DNA from: an uncultured Collinsella sp.
GTDB lineage: Bacteria > Actinomycetota > Coriobacteriia > Coriobacteriales > Coriobacteriaceae
NCBI GenBank assembly: GCA_958427145.1
Contig: CAUAAZ010000005.1
Location: 1-64,000, forward strand
Direction of reading: 5' to 3'
Length of the DNA: 64,000 nucleotides
Of the stretch, positions 32,901 through 41,507 are shown in pieces (position 1 is the stretch's first letter; each line of letters begins with the position of its first letter). The translations under genes and the position numbers were made by a program. The notes below the pieces were generated by a model. The model saw nothing but the letters and a program-made list of their open reading frames with translations, did no database searches and was not told the DNA's origin.

Positions 32901-34343
32901 CGCATGATGGGCGAGATGGGCTCCAAGGTTCCGATGATGATCAAGCTCGATGAGAGCGACGTCGCCGGTCCCATGGGCATTCGCGTGCGTTCGTTTATCG
33001 AGTCGGTCAACCGTCGTCGCGCGGAGGAGCGTGCCGAGGGCGCCCGGGTGCACGCGGTCCATCCGCTCGACGACCCGTATAAGGTCAAGTACACCAAGCG
33101 CGACCGGCACGACAAGATCGCGCTGGTCCCCAACACCTCCCATGCGTTCTGCAGGCTCATGACCGCGGCGATGCGCAATCAGGGCGTGCGCGCCGAGGCC
33201 CTTGATATCGGGCGCGAGGATGCCATCCGCCTGGGCAAACGCTATGTGCACAACGACATCTGCTTCCCCGCGCAAATCGTGATCGGCGAGGCGCTCGCGG
33301 CACTCGAGAGCGGTAAGTACGACCCGCACGACGTCGCCGTGGTGACTGGCAAGTATATCGGCGACTGCCGCCTGACGCACTACATGCCCCTGCTGCGCCG
33401 CGCGCTCGACGACGCGGGATACGACTATGTCCCGGTGCTCACCAACGACGACGTCGATGCCCACAATGCGCATCCGGGCTTCAAGCTCGGCCTTGGCCCG
33501 AGCATCCAGATCGCCTACGGTCTTCCCATGATCGATGCCCTCGAGGCCATGCTTAGGCGCATCCGTCCCTACGAGCTCGAGAAGGGCGCGGCGGACGCTG
33601 CGTTCGACCGCGCGCTCGATGAGGTTATCGAGGGCATGGAGCGCTCCGGGCTGAGAGGCCAGGCGACGGGCTTCAAACGCGCGCTTGCGATCATGGACGC
33701 CGTTCCGTACGACCGCTCGAACCCGCATCCGACCGTTCTCATCGTGGGCGAGTACCTGCTCAATTTCCATCTCGGCGCCAACCACGAGATCGAGCGCTAC
33801 CTCGAGGACAACGGGCTCGAGGTCATCGAGGCGCGCATGACCGACGTGATCCGCAAGACCTATTTCTACAAGCATGCGCAGTCGCGCGAGTTCCACGTCG
33901 ACCTGTCGCTGCCCGAAAAGGCCTGGTACGCCACGGCGGACAACCTGTTCGAGCTCGCGCACGACCGTTGCGACCGCCTGGGCGCGGCGAGCCCGCTCTA
34001 CGAGCCGCCGACGCGCATGCCCGAGCTCGTGCGCGCGAGCGATAAGATCCTGCACCATACGTTCGATGCGGGCGAGGGCGTGCTGATTCCGGCGGAGATT
34101 CTCGAGCACGCCAAGCGCGGCTGCCGCAACTTCGTGATCCTGCAGCCGTTCGGGTGTCTGCCCAACCATGTCGTGGGGCGCGGGCTCATCCATGCGCTCA
34201 AGGAGCAGTATCCCACGGCGCAGTTCCTGCCGCTCGACTACGATCCCGACGTGAGCTTCGCCAACGTGGAGAACCGTCTTCAGATGCTCATCATGAACGC
34301 CAAGGCGCAGGGGTGCGGTGAGGCGCATGGCGAGACCGCGTAA
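29904..34343 (+). CDS. Acyl-CoA dehydratase activase / HgdB-like fusion protein
   Basis: A 1479-residue fusion. Residues 1-255 and about 335-590 are two BcrAD/BadFG (HgdC-type) ASKHA ATPase domains, starting VGLDVGSTTTKVYAM and LGIDSGSTTTKFALV. Each has the cluster-ligand loop (NGSCAGGTGAFIDEMA and NEACSAGCGSFLEGFA). A Cys patch, VTCRRCNNRC...NRCPRGG, lies near 621-655. From about 719, DVTIGIPRVLEFWDTMPFW starts a DUF2229-type and then an HgdB-like region running to the C terminus. Such activases hydrolyse ATP to push a low-potential electron from a [4Fe-4S] cluster; here donor and acceptor may be one chain. The substrate is unknown. A tetR gene overlaps the 3' end. Confidence 0.82.
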   Translation: MALLVGLDVGSTTTKVYAMHEDMTEAWWGYRRHGACQTASVRAMLGELAERFPHESLRVAVTGSGARDIATALGASYVQEVVANALAISRFYPQTRCAIELGGQDAKIIFFRTNDKGDIEVADMRMNGSCAGGTGAFIDEMAKLMGVGTESGEFEQLASRGTTVHEVSGRCGVYAKTDIQPLLNEGIPTTDLALSALHAVARQTIGGLAQGIDIEPPVIFEGGTLAYNPTLVRVFREQLNLSDDQVIVPRDPQIMVARGAALSLTDMFASSQPIDLPDAFVRLDKLETVAPASGEGRLAQPFFATPAEQADFTARHGKETPAKGPDAYAPGETVRVALGIDSGSTTTKFALVDEAGELVDSFYASNNGRPLDVAQQGLVSLKNRWETAGVTLAIDAVGTTGYGEELFARAFHADYHTVETVAHARAACACVPDATFVLDIGGQDMKAIWLNHGVLTDIVVNEACSAGCGSFLEGFAKNLGIAVEDIATEAFSSKAPAVLGSRCTVFMNSSVVSEQRRGKGPGDIMAGLCRSIIENVFTKVIRVSNLNRLGDKVVVQGGTFRNDAVLRAFEQYLGKPVTRAPHPGLMGAIGIALLAREECRKGDADTSFIGLDAVERFEHREFGGVTCRRCNNRCQRAVVAFGDGSLYVTGNRCPRGGAISWDELVREVPAAEELRPQGACEAQAPGTGRDRTAAAPNLFVDREELLFESYPTVPVCGGRDVTIGIPRVLEFWDTMPFWSTFFSTLGFKVRVSGRSTKAMYERGLAHVTSDTVCFPAKLVHGHIRNLVDAGVDRIFMPIITTVPTENTASTSEWMCAVVKGYPYVMRNSDNPEERFGVPFDTPLFHWYDEGDRNRQLKAWCKETFDIDADLVAKATEQADRAQETFENQLQLRGRQVLENVREDGGYAVVIASRPYHNDPLVNHGLPKLFSERGIPVLTPDAVPGVCNVDLSNSRIDIVNNYHARMLSCAVIVASTPELELVQMGSFGCGHDAYLTDEIARMMGEMGSKVPMMIKLDESDVAGPMGIRVRSFIESVNRRRAEERAEGARVHAVHPLDDPYKVKYTKRDRHDKIALVPNTSHAFCRLMTAAMRNQGVRAEALDIGREDAIRLGKRYVHNDICFPAQIVIGEALAALESGKYDPHDVAVVTGKYIGDCRLTHYMPLLRRALDDAGYDYVPVLTNDDVDAHNAHPGFKLGLGPSIQIAYGLPMIDALEAMLRRIRPYELEKGAADAAFDRALDEVIEGMERSGLRGQATGFKRALAIMDAVPYDRSNPHPTVLIVGEYLLNFHLGANHEIERYLEDNGLEVIEARMTDVIRKTYFYKHAQSREFHVDLSLPEKAWYATADNLFELAHDRCDRLGAASPLYEPPTRMPELVRASDKILHHTFDAGEGVLIPAEILEHAKRGCRNFVILQPFGCLPNHVVGRGLIHALKEQYPTAQFLPLDYDPDVSFANVENRLQMLIMNAKAQGCGEAHGETA

Positions 34344-35016
34344 GGACGCCGATGCGCCCGATGCACGCACCCGTATCATCGAGGCGTTTTGGGAGCTCAT
34401 CGAGAACAACAGCATCTTCGAGCTGTCGGTTGGCGAGGTGACCCGCGCCGCCCAGTGCAATCGCGGAACGTTTTACTACTATTTTCACGATTTCGATGAA
34501 CTCGTCGCCATCGCCATAGCCCAGCTGCTGCAGGATAACGAGCTCATCACCGATGCCCTCTGGCATTTTTCGAGCGAGGGCGACCTTTCGGCGTTCGACC
34601 GGCGCGACGTCCGCTGCCTGCTGCGGCGCATCGTCATCACCATGAGGGCGGGTGCCTCCGAGCAGGTCGTGCAGGGCATCCATACGATCATCATCGACCG
34701 CGTGAGAGAGATCGTCCACCCCGACGGAGAAGAGCTCAAGGCAGATTCGAGCTTTGCGGTGGGCTTTCTGGTCTCGGGCATCATGGGCTTTGTGATGGCG
34801 GTCGGCTTTGCCCGGGAGGGCGGCGAGGAGATAGACCTCGAGCAGCCGGGGGACAGCGCGTGCGCGTACCTGAGGGCGGTCGCCATGCAGACGGTGGAAA
34901 CGGTCGCGCAAGTCGAGGGCGTCGATACATCCGAGCTGCTCGAACGCGTCTCCAAGGAGGCCGATGCCTATCGCGCATCGCGTGCGACGAGTCCCGACGT
35001 GGTGAAAGACGCCTAG
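34327..35016 (+). CDS. TetR-family transcriptional regulator
   Basis: A 229-residue repressor. The N-terminal HTH spans about residues 10-58: TRIIEAFWELIENNSIFELS, VGEVTRAAQCNRGTFYYYFH, DFDELVAIA. A ligand-binding C-terminal domain follows, with a hydrophobic helix GFLVSGIMGFVMAVGFA. The ATG at 34327 is preferred; a GTG at 34318 is possible. It overlaps the upstream activase gene by 17 bp, so the two are one transcript. It probably controls the operon through the palindrome at 29834-29854. Confidence 0.85.
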   Translation: MARPRKDADAPDARTRIIEAFWELIENNSIFELSVGEVTRAAQCNRGTFYYYFHDFDELVAIAIAQLLQDNELITDALWHFSSEGDLSAFDRRDVRCLLRRIVITMRAGASEQVVQGIHTIIIDRVREIVHPDGEELKADSSFAVGFLVSGIMGFVMAVGFAREGGEEIDLEQPGDSACAYLRAVAMQTVETVAQVEGVDTSELLERVSKEADAYRASRATSPDVVKDA

Positions 35017-35208
35017 GGTTTCTCTTGCGGGGCGCCTGTCGCGCATCGCGCGGTGAGTCCCGCGATGCGGTCATAACCTGCATTCATGTGAGCCGGGTTT
35101 ATAGATATTCCTCCAGCTGTTAACATAGACAACCTGTGGGTAAAGAGACAAAAGCGCCGCCGACGGGCGGGCGTTTTGATTTCGATGAACTCATGTAAGG
35201 AAACGAGC

Positions 35209-37851
35209 ATGTTAGATAGATTTACCGATCGAGCGCGCAAGGTCATGTCGATGGCCAAACAGGAGGCGCTCGATCTGCACTCAAATAAGGTGGGCACCGA
35301 GCACCTGCTGCTCGCACTCGCCAAGGAGGACGAGGGCATCGCTGCCGAGGCGCTGCGCTCGCTTGATATCTCCTACGACGACATCATGGACACCCTCAAG
35401 GAGGTCCAGACCACGGTTCCCGAGCCCAGCGAGGAGACCGAGGCTGCCAAGCTTGCCTTTACGCCGCTCGTCATTAGCGTGATGGAGCGCTCCTTCCGCG
35501 TGGCACGTGAGAACAACCAGACCTACGTGTCGACCGAGCACTTGCTGATTGGCATCGTCGAAGAAGGCAACGGCATGGCCATGGACATCCTCATGCGCCT
35601 GGGTGTGTCGTCCGCCTCCATCAAAAAGGCTATCGAGAAACTTACCGCCAAGGACCAGGACAAGAAGCGTCCGCTCGCCGGCGCCGGTGCCGGGCGTCCC
35701 GGTGCGGGCCTGCCGTTCTTTAGCGGCTCGGACGCGTCGCAGCAAAAGGGGAGCGGCACCGATACGCTTAAGCAGTTCGCCACCAACCTTACGCAGAAGG
35801 CGCGCGACGGCGAGCTCGACCCTGTAATTGGTCGCGAAAAGGAAGTCCAGCGTATGATGGAGATCCTTTCGCGTCGCACCAAGAACAATCCGCTTATCTT
35901 GGGCGACCCCGGCGTGGGCAAGACGGCCATCGTCGAGGGCCTGGCTCAGCAGATTGCAGCTGGCAATGTGCCCGAGAACCTTATGAACCAGAACATCTGG
36001 ACGCTCGACCTGCCGGGTCTTGTTGCGGGCGCCAAGTATCGCGGTGAGTTTGAGGAGCGCCTCAAGAACGTGATCCAGGAGGCCACCGAAGCTGACGACG
36101 TCATCCTGTTTATTGACGAGATGCACACCATCATCGGTGCCGGCTCTGCCGAGGGCTCCATCGACGCGAGCTCCATGCTCAAGCCCGTGCTCGCGCGCGG
36201 TGCCTTCCAGATTATCGGCGCCACCACGGCCGAGGAATTCCGCAAGTACCTCACCAAGGACCCGGCCTTCGAGCGTCGCTTCCAGACCATCGATGTCGAG
36301 GAGCCGAGCGTCGAGGACACGGTCAAGATCCTGACCGCGCTCAAGCCGCGCTACGAGGAGCACCACCATGTGCGCTATACGCAGGGTGCTATCGAGGCCG
36401 CCGCGAACCTCTCCGACCGCTACATCCAGGATCGCTTCCTGCCCGATAAGGCCATCGACCTCATTGACGAGGCCGGCGCCCGCGCCCGCATCGCCGCCAA
36501 CCGCGCGCCCGAGCCGGTGCGCGAGGCCGAGCATCGCGTGGAGGAGCTTAAGGCCGCCGCGCAGGAGGCCACCGAGAGCGACGACATGAACAAGGCCGCC
36601 GAGATCACCGAGCAGCAGAAGGCCGCCGAGATTGAGCTCGCCGAGGCCAAGGCCGCCTGGACCGCCGAGCTCGACGCCAGCCCGCTCACCATCGATGTCT
36701 CCCAGATCGCCGACATCGTGTCCGTGACTTCGGGCGTGCCGGTGTCTTCGCTTACCGAGAGCGAGAGCCGTCGCCTGCTGCAAGCCGAAAGCGTGCTCAA
36801 GACGCGTATCATCGGTCAGGACGAGGCTGTCGAGGCCGTTGCCAAGGCCGTGCGCCGCAGTCGCTCGCCGCTCAAGGACCCGCGTCGCCCCGGCGGCAGC
36901 TTTATCTTCCTGGGTCCCACCGGCACAGGCAAGACCGAGCTCGCCAAGACGCTCGCCGAGTACCTCTTTGGCAGCAAGGACGCGCTCATCAGCTTCGACA
37001 TGTCGGAGTTTGGCAGCGAGTTCGAGGTCTCCAAGCTCATCGGTAGCCCTCCGGGTTACGTGGGTCACGACGAGGGCGGTCAGCTTACCAAGGCCGTTCG
37101 TCGTCACCCGTATTCGGTCGTGCTGTTCGACGAGATCGAGAAGGCGCACCCCGACATCTTCAACATCCTGCTGCAGGTGCTGGAGGAGGGCCGCCTGACT
37201 GATAGTCAGGGCAAGACGGTCGACTTCCGCAATACCGTGATCATCATGACGTCCAACGTGGGCGCCCGCGAGATCGCGCAGGATGCGAGCGTCGGTTTTG
37301 GCACCACCGGTGAGCAGGGTCTCACGTCGAGCGAGATCAAGGGCCGTGCGATGGGCGAGCTCAAGCGCCTGTTCCGCCCTGAGCTGCTCAACCGTATCGA
37401 CGATATTGTGGTGTTCCAGAAGCTCTCGGGCGAGAACCTGACCAAGATCGCGCACCTGCTGGTGGACGACCTGCGCCAGCGCCTGATCGCAAACGGCATG
37501 AACATCAAGCTCACCGATGCGGCCTATGACAAGATCGTGGCCGAGGGCACCGACCTCACCAACGGTGCGCGTCCGCTGCGCCGTGCTATTCAAAAGCTCA
37601 TCGAGGACCCGCTGTCCGAGGAGCTCCTGGCCGGCGAGTGGGGCGAGGGCGATACCGTCCTGTGCGACGTGGCCGATGGCAAGTTTGTCTTTAGCCACGG
37701 CACGGGCGAGATCCCGGCACCGCGTCCGGCGGGCACGCTCGGTGGCGATACCGCCCCGGCGGCACCGCACACCGGCAACGCCGCGCCCGTGAGCGGCGGC
37801 GTGACCTCGGGCCCCGGCGGCATGATGCAAGCCGGTTCCGGCGCGCTGTAG
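35209..37851 (+). CDS. clpC: ATP-dependent Clp protease ATP-binding subunit ClpC
   Basis: Hsp100 unfoldase that feeds ClpP. The 880-residue protein has two N-terminal Clp repeats (about 1-145), then AAA1 with Walker A GDPGVGKT at about 232-239. A short coiled-coil/UVR-like middle segment is rich in Ala/Glu (440-490). AAA2 has Walker A GPTGTGKT at about 569-576. A Gly/Pro/Ala-rich tail ends the protein. The start at 35209 (MLDRFTDRARKVMSMA) follows TAAGGAAAC. Unlike Firmicutes operons, no ctsR, mcsA or mcsB is adjacent. No CtsR box was recognised upstream. A terminator follows. Confidence 0.96.
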   Translation: MLDRFTDRARKVMSMAKQEALDLHSNKVGTEHLLLALAKEDEGIAAEALRSLDISYDDIMDTLKEVQTTVPEPSEETEAAKLAFTPLVISVMERSFRVARENNQTYVSTEHLLIGIVEEGNGMAMDILMRLGVSSASIKKAIEKLTAKDQDKKRPLAGAGAGRPGAGLPFFSGSDASQQKGSGTDTLKQFATNLTQKARDGELDPVIGREKEVQRMMEILSRRTKNNPLILGDPGVGKTAIVEGLAQQIAAGNVPENLMNQNIWTLDLPGLVAGAKYRGEFEERLKNVIQEATEADDVILFIDEMHTIIGAGSAEGSIDASSMLKPVLARGAFQIIGATTAEEFRKYLTKDPAFERRFQTIDVEEPSVEDTVKILTALKPRYEEHHHVRYTQGAIEAAANLSDRYIQDRFLPDKAIDLIDEAGARARIAANRAPEPVREAEHRVEELKAAAQEATESDDMNKAAEITEQQKAAEIELAEAKAAWTAELDASPLTIDVSQIADIVSVTSGVPVSSLTESESRRLLQAESVLKTRIIGQDEAVEAVAKAVRRSRSPLKDPRRPGGSFIFLGPTGTGKTELAKTLAEYLFGSKDALISFDMSEFGSEFEVSKLIGSPPGYVGHDEGGQLTKAVRRHPYSVVLFDEIEKAHPDIFNILLQVLEEGRLTDSQGKTVDFRNTVIIMTSNVGAREIAQDASVGFGTTGEQGLTSSEIKGRAMGELKRLFRPELLNRIDDIVVFQKLSGENLTKIAHLLVDDLRQRLIANGMNIKLTDAAYDKIVAEGTDLTNGARPLRRAIQKLIEDPLSEELLAGEWGEGDTVLCDVADGKFVFSHGTGEIPAPRPAGTLGGDTAPAAPHTGNAAPVSGGVTSGPGGMMQAGSGAL

Positions 37852-37876
37852 GGCGTGGCGACAATTTGATACGCGC

Positions 37877-37908
37877 AATCGAGGCGCTCCGAAAAGGGCG
37901 CCTCGATT
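37877..37908 (+). terminator. clpC terminator
   Basis: AATCGAGGCGC/GCGCCTCGATT with a 10-nt loop, ending TTTG. Confidence 0.78.
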
Positions 37909-38065
37909 TGTAGAGCTGCGGAAGTTGTGACCGTTACGCTATACGGTCCACCGTTAGCCGATGATGCAAGGGCGCTCGGCGTTTTCGACTGGTTTATGCA
38001 CGCAAAGTCTGGGAATATACAAGTCGCATGTCTTACTGTCTAACCAGTTGCGCCAAGGAGGCACC

Positions 38066-39523
38066 ATGGACTACAAGATTACCGGCTACGAGCCCGCCCA
38101 GCTGTTCCATTTCTTTGAGGAGGTCAGCGCGATCCCCCGTGGGTCTGGCAACGAGAAGGGCATCAGCGATTTCCTGGTTGCGTTTGCCAAGGAGCGCGGC
38201 CTCGATGTGTATCAGGACGAGGTCTACAACGTCATCATTCGCAAGCCCGCATCTGCCGGCGCCGAGAATGCCCCGACCGTGATGCTGCAGGGCCACATCG
38301 ACATGGTGTGCGACAAGCTGGGCTCCGTTGAGCACGACTTTACGACTGATGGTATCGACCTGGTCGTCAAGGACGGCGTCCTCACCGCTAACGGCACCAC
38401 TCTGGGCGCCGACAACGGTATTGCCGTTGCTCTGATGCTCACTGTTCTCGATGACGATTCGATCGCTCACCCCGCCCTCGAGTGCGTATTCACCACCGAC
38501 GAGGAGACTGGCCTGGTCGGCGCCGAGACGCTCGACAAGTCCCAGATTAGCGCCCGCACCATGATTAACCTTGACTCCGAGGAAGAGGGCGTTGCTACCG
38601 TCAGCTGCGCCGGCGGTGTCGTCGTTACCTACACCTGCCCGATCGCGCGCGAGCACAAGACCGGTAGCGCCCTCACGCTCGACATCTCCGGCCTGCTGGG
38701 CGGCCACTCCGGCAGCGATATCAACCTGGAGCGCGGCAACGGCAACCTCATCATGGCGCGCATCATCGACCGCCTGATGGTTGCCGGCGAGCCCGCCATC
38801 GTTAGCTTTAACGGCGGCACCAAGGACAACGCCATCAACCGTGAGTGCAAGGCTGTTCTGGTCTACGCCGACCACGCTGCCGCCGAGGCCGCGGCCCAGA
38901 TCGCAAAGGGCATCATCGCCGACGTCACTGCCGAGCTCGAGGTCTTCGACCCCGGCTTTACTTGCACCGTCGAGATTGCCGACGACGCCGAGGTTGAGGC
39001 CATGGACCAGAAGTCCGCGCTTGCCCTCATCCGCGCCCTGCGCCTTGCCCCTAACGGCGTGATTCGCCGCAACGTCGCCACCGACGGCTCCGTCGAGGTT
39101 TCCTCCAACATCGGTGTGGTCGCCACCTCCGATGACGAGGTCAAGATTATGCTGTCCCCGCGCTCTTCGATCACCTCGCTGCAGAACGAGTTCAAGGACC
39201 GTCTGCAGACGCTGGCCGATGTCCTGGGCTTCGACGCCAAGTTTGAGTTCGAGTATCCCGGCTGGAGCTATGCCGAGCATTCGCCGGTCCGCGAAGTCTT
39301 TGTCGAGAGCTATCGAGAGCTCTTTGGCTCCGAGCTGCGCATCGAGTCCATTCACGCCGGCCTTGAGTGCGGCCTGTTTGCCGAGGCCCTGCACGGCCTG
39401 GACGCCATCGCCGTGGGCCCGACGCTCTCCGATGTCCACACCCCGGACGAGAGCATGGAGCTCGCTTCTGCCGAGCGCTTCTACGAGCTGCTCATCGACG
39501 TCCTCAAGCGCCTCGCTGCGTAA
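38066..39523 (+). CDS. pepD: Aminoacyl-histidine dipeptidase (M20C, PepD-like)
   Basis: Zinc metallopeptidase of 485 residues that cleaves Xaa-His and other dipeptides in the cytoplasm. Metal and catalytic motifs are MLQGHIDMVC, LGADNGIAVALML, TTDEETGLVGAE, INLDSEEEG, GLLGGHSGSDI and the C-terminal HAGLECGLF. The start at 38066 follows AAGGAGG; the longer frame from 37961 lacks one. Monocistronic, with a terminator after it. Confidence 0.92.
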   Translation: MDYKITGYEPAQLFHFFEEVSAIPRGSGNEKGISDFLVAFAKERGLDVYQDEVYNVIIRKPASAGAENAPTVMLQGHIDMVCDKLGSVEHDFTTDGIDLVVKDGVLTANGTTLGADNGIAVALMLTVLDDDSIAHPALECVFTTDEETGLVGAETLDKSQISARTMINLDSEEEGVATVSCAGGVVVTYTCPIAREHKTGSALTLDISGLLGGHSGSDINLERGNGNLIMARIIDRLMVAGEPAIVSFNGGTKDNAINRECKAVLVYADHAAAEAAAQIAKGIIADVTAELEVFDPGFTCTVEIADDAEVEAMDQKSALALIRALRLAPNGVIRRNVATDGSVEVSSNIGVVATSDDEVKIMLSPRSSITSLQNEFKDRLQTLADVLGFDAKFEFEYPGWSYAEHSPVREVFVESYRELFGSELRIESIHAGLECGLFAEALHGLDAIAVGPTLSDVHTPDESMELASAERFYELLIDVLKRLAA

Positions 39524-39578
39524 AGGTTGCGCTAGCAGCAGTTCGAGCTACGTGCTAGCGGATTGCAAATGACATTAC

Positions 39579-39625
39579 GAGAGGGGACATCCGAGCTTTT
39601 GCGACGGGTGCCCCCTCTCTTTTGT
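39579..39625. terminator. Terminator between convergent pepD and hipA
   Basis: AGAGGGG (39580-39586) pairs with CCCCTCT (39612-39618) around a long loop that includes further pairing, followed by CTTTTG. It probably serves pepD. Confidence 0.65.
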
Positions 39626-39650
39626 TTGATAATTGCGAAATTACGGCCAC

Positions 39651-40955
39651 CTAGTCCATTTCTGCCCTGATGAGGTCGAGGGTGCGCTGGCAGTTTTCGC
39701 GGACGGGGCCGAGCATATGCTCGCGCAGGTCCGCCATGCCGGGCAGGTCGGCGTATTCGTCCATGACCTCTTCCATGCAAATGGGTACCTCGTAGGCGAG
39801 GTCCATCATGGTCGCAAAACAAAACTTCTCGGTCAGCCCGGCATCGGTGAGCGCCGCTTCCAGCGCGGGGTCGTCCATGCCGTGATATCGGCGGATGGCG
39901 CCTGGACCGATGCGCCCCACACGATTTTCGCCGCCAACGCTCATGGCAAGGCGCGCTTTTCGCCGCATACGTTCGTATGCTAAGCCCGATGCGACATCGT
40001 ACATGGGTGCGAGCGCCGCGTTTGTGCCTTTGCCTAGGATGAGCGAGTAGTTTTTAGCGTGTGCGTCAGGCGCTCCGATAATGGCGTTATAGAACAACAT
40101 ATAGGTAAAAAGCACAAGATTCATGTGGTGGGGGACTGTGTTAATCAGTCGTTCTTGGATGTCTCGTGTAGTTGGTCCTCCGTCGGCGGTGTATTTCTGG
40201 GTTGGCAATACACCGAGTGCCTGGCAAAAGTCCTCCTGATGCAGCCTTTCGATATTTCCGCTGCTATTGACCATTCTGTCGTACCGTTCAACGACGAGCG
40301 CAGCTTCGTCTTCAAATGTGCAATAGGAGACGTTGGCAGTTGGAATGCCAACACGCCGAGCTGTTTTCATGCAGACGAATTCGTTTAAGGCCTGATGTTT
40401 GAACCCAACGACACCATTTTTGAAGATATGGGTAGTGGGGGATGACCCTAGACATTCGCACCATTGTCCATCATGCCAAGCTAGTGCAAATTTGCCTTGG
40501 TTGCCGCCCAGGGACCAGCTTTCGTTGGAGCCCATCCATGTCTCTCTTTCGTCATCGCGAATTGCTTTGAGCTTGTGAGCGATTTGAGAATTGGTAAGCG
40601 GGCGGTATGCTGAGACCCTGCCGTGGGCGGCATCTAATTGATCGGCTCGACAAAACTGAACGGCCCCCGCGCAGTCAAGACCGATATGGCACAAGAGGGC
40701 GACGGGGTTGTTGGATGCAACGTCATGCTCGGCGGCAATAGCGCGACGCTGCTCTTGGCTGTCGGGCAAAAGGCCAAATAGGAACGGACGGACGATGTTA
40801 TGGCCATATGTGCGATTGGAAAGCGGCATTGTTAACGATAGCGGTGCTCCGCGATAGGTTGGGGCGTATACAAAGCTGCAGAGTCCATGCTCGTCTTGCC
40901 GGAGAGTGCCGGCGATTTCGCCACAAATGAGGGTCGCAAGCTCCATTTCTGCCAT
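39651..40955 (-). CDS. hipA: HipA-family serine/threonine kinase toxin
   Basis: Toxin of a HipBA-type module; known HipA kinases phosphorylate glutamyl-tRNA synthetase or other targets and induce persistence. The 434-residue protein has the N-terminal couple_hipA part (SLTMPLSNRTYGHNIVRPFL). The ATP-site piece is SPTTHIFKN, followed by VVERYDR. The catalytic loop is GAPDAHAKNYSLIL and the Mg-binding segment is PMYDVASGLAY. All key residues look present. The ATG directly abuts the hipB stop (TAA-ATG), so translation is coupled. The reading direction is opposite to pepD. Confidence 0.88.
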   Translation of the reverse strand: MAEMELATLICGEIAGTLRQDEHGLCSFVYAPTYRGAPLSLTMPLSNRTYGHNIVRPFLFGLLPDSQEQRRAIAAEHDVASNNPVALLCHIGLDCAGAVQFCRADQLDAAHGRVSAYRPLTNSQIAHKLKAIRDDERETWMGSNESWSLGGNQGKFALAWHDGQWCECLGSSPTTHIFKNGVVGFKHQALNEFVCMKTARRVGIPTANVSYCTFEDEAALVVERYDRMVNSSGNIERLHQEDFCQALGVLPTQKYTADGGPTTRDIQERLINTVPHHMNLVLFTYMLFYNAIIGAPDAHAKNYSLILGKGTNAALAPMYDVASGLAYERMRRKARLAMSVGGENRVGRIGPGAIRRYHGMDDPALEAALTDAGLTEKFCFATMMDLAYEVPICMEEVMDEYADLPGMADLREHMLGPVRENCQRTLDLIRAEMD

Positions 40956-41387
40956 TTATTTCACAACCTTACAGCCAAAGGAGAGGTCTGAAGTGCCGGA
41001 AAGGCCTTGCTCGGCTGCGATTTGGGCCAGCAAGGCACCATAGAAAGCTGGCGTTCCTTGTCGAGCGGGTCGTCTGCCTACGCTTGGCTTTGGCAGGGCA
41101 TTCGAGTTCGCGATAGGGAGGTCCGCTATCGTCATCGGATGTTCGGAGGGCGATGCGATGGAGTCGTTATCGCTTTGCGCAAAGAGACCTATGCCGAGTG
41201 CGTTAAAGACGGTCAACAGCTTGTCGAGCCGAATGCCCGTGGCATCTCCCAGCTCGAGCGATGCGAGCAGGCGCTCCGAAACACCGGCCTTATTAGCGAG
41301 GGCGGCACGGGTGAGACCCTGAGCCTCGCGTGCCTGGCGCACGTAGATGCCAGCTTGGCGCGGTGTGGTGATGGGAAGGGTATCCAC
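40956..41387 (-). CDS. hipB: HipB-type antitoxin / XRE-family repressor
   Basis: A 143-residue DNA-binding antitoxin. The HTH covers about residues 10-65 (TPRQAGIYVRQAREAQGLTR, AALANKAGVSERLLASLELG). A longer Ala/Pro-rich tail follows than in E. coli HipB; its end may wrap HipA. It starts at GTG with TTAGGAG about 7 bp upstream. The 15-bp perfect inverted repeat at 41403-41443, just upstream, is its likely operator. Confidence 0.85.
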   Translation of the reverse strand: MDTLPITTPRQAGIYVRQAREAQGLTRAALANKAGVSERLLASLELGDATGIRLDKLLTVFNALGIGLFAQSDNDSIASPSEHPMTIADLPIANSNALPKPSVGRRPARQGTPAFYGALLAQIAAEQGLSGTSDLSFGCKVVK

Positions 41388-41402
41388 GGCGATCTCCTAA
41401 CG

Positions 41403-41443
41403 TGCAGACTTTTGCATCATAGTATGACATGCAAAAGTCTGCA
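41403..41443. promoter_or_regulatory. hipBA operator
   Basis: Perfect 15-bp arms TGCAGACTTTTGCAT (41403-41417) and ATGCAAAAGTCTGCA (41429-41443) with an 11-nt spacer that can hold a -10 (minus-strand CATACT or TATGAT). A third, near-identical half-site, ATGCAAAACTCTGCA, lies at 41457-41471 inside the upstream terminator. Confidence 0.82.
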
Positions 41444-41448
41444 TGAAA

Positions 41449-41478
41449 AGGCCTCATGCAAAACTCTGCATGAGGCCT
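41449..41478 (-). terminator. mntP terminator
   Basis: Perfect 12-bp stem AGGCCTCATGCA/TGCATGAGGCCT with a 6-nt loop. On the minus strand it is followed by TTTT. Part of its sequence repeats the HipB half-site. Confidence 0.8.
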
Positions 41479-41507
41479 CATCCGGACGTTTAGTTTTGAA
41501 GGGTGTT

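Noticed and set aside
35281..37878. 865-codon open frame antisense to clpC, and similar long frames antisense to lysS, asnB and the activase gene
   Set aside because: Same mirror effect of codon bias. No ribosome sites, no recognisable domains.
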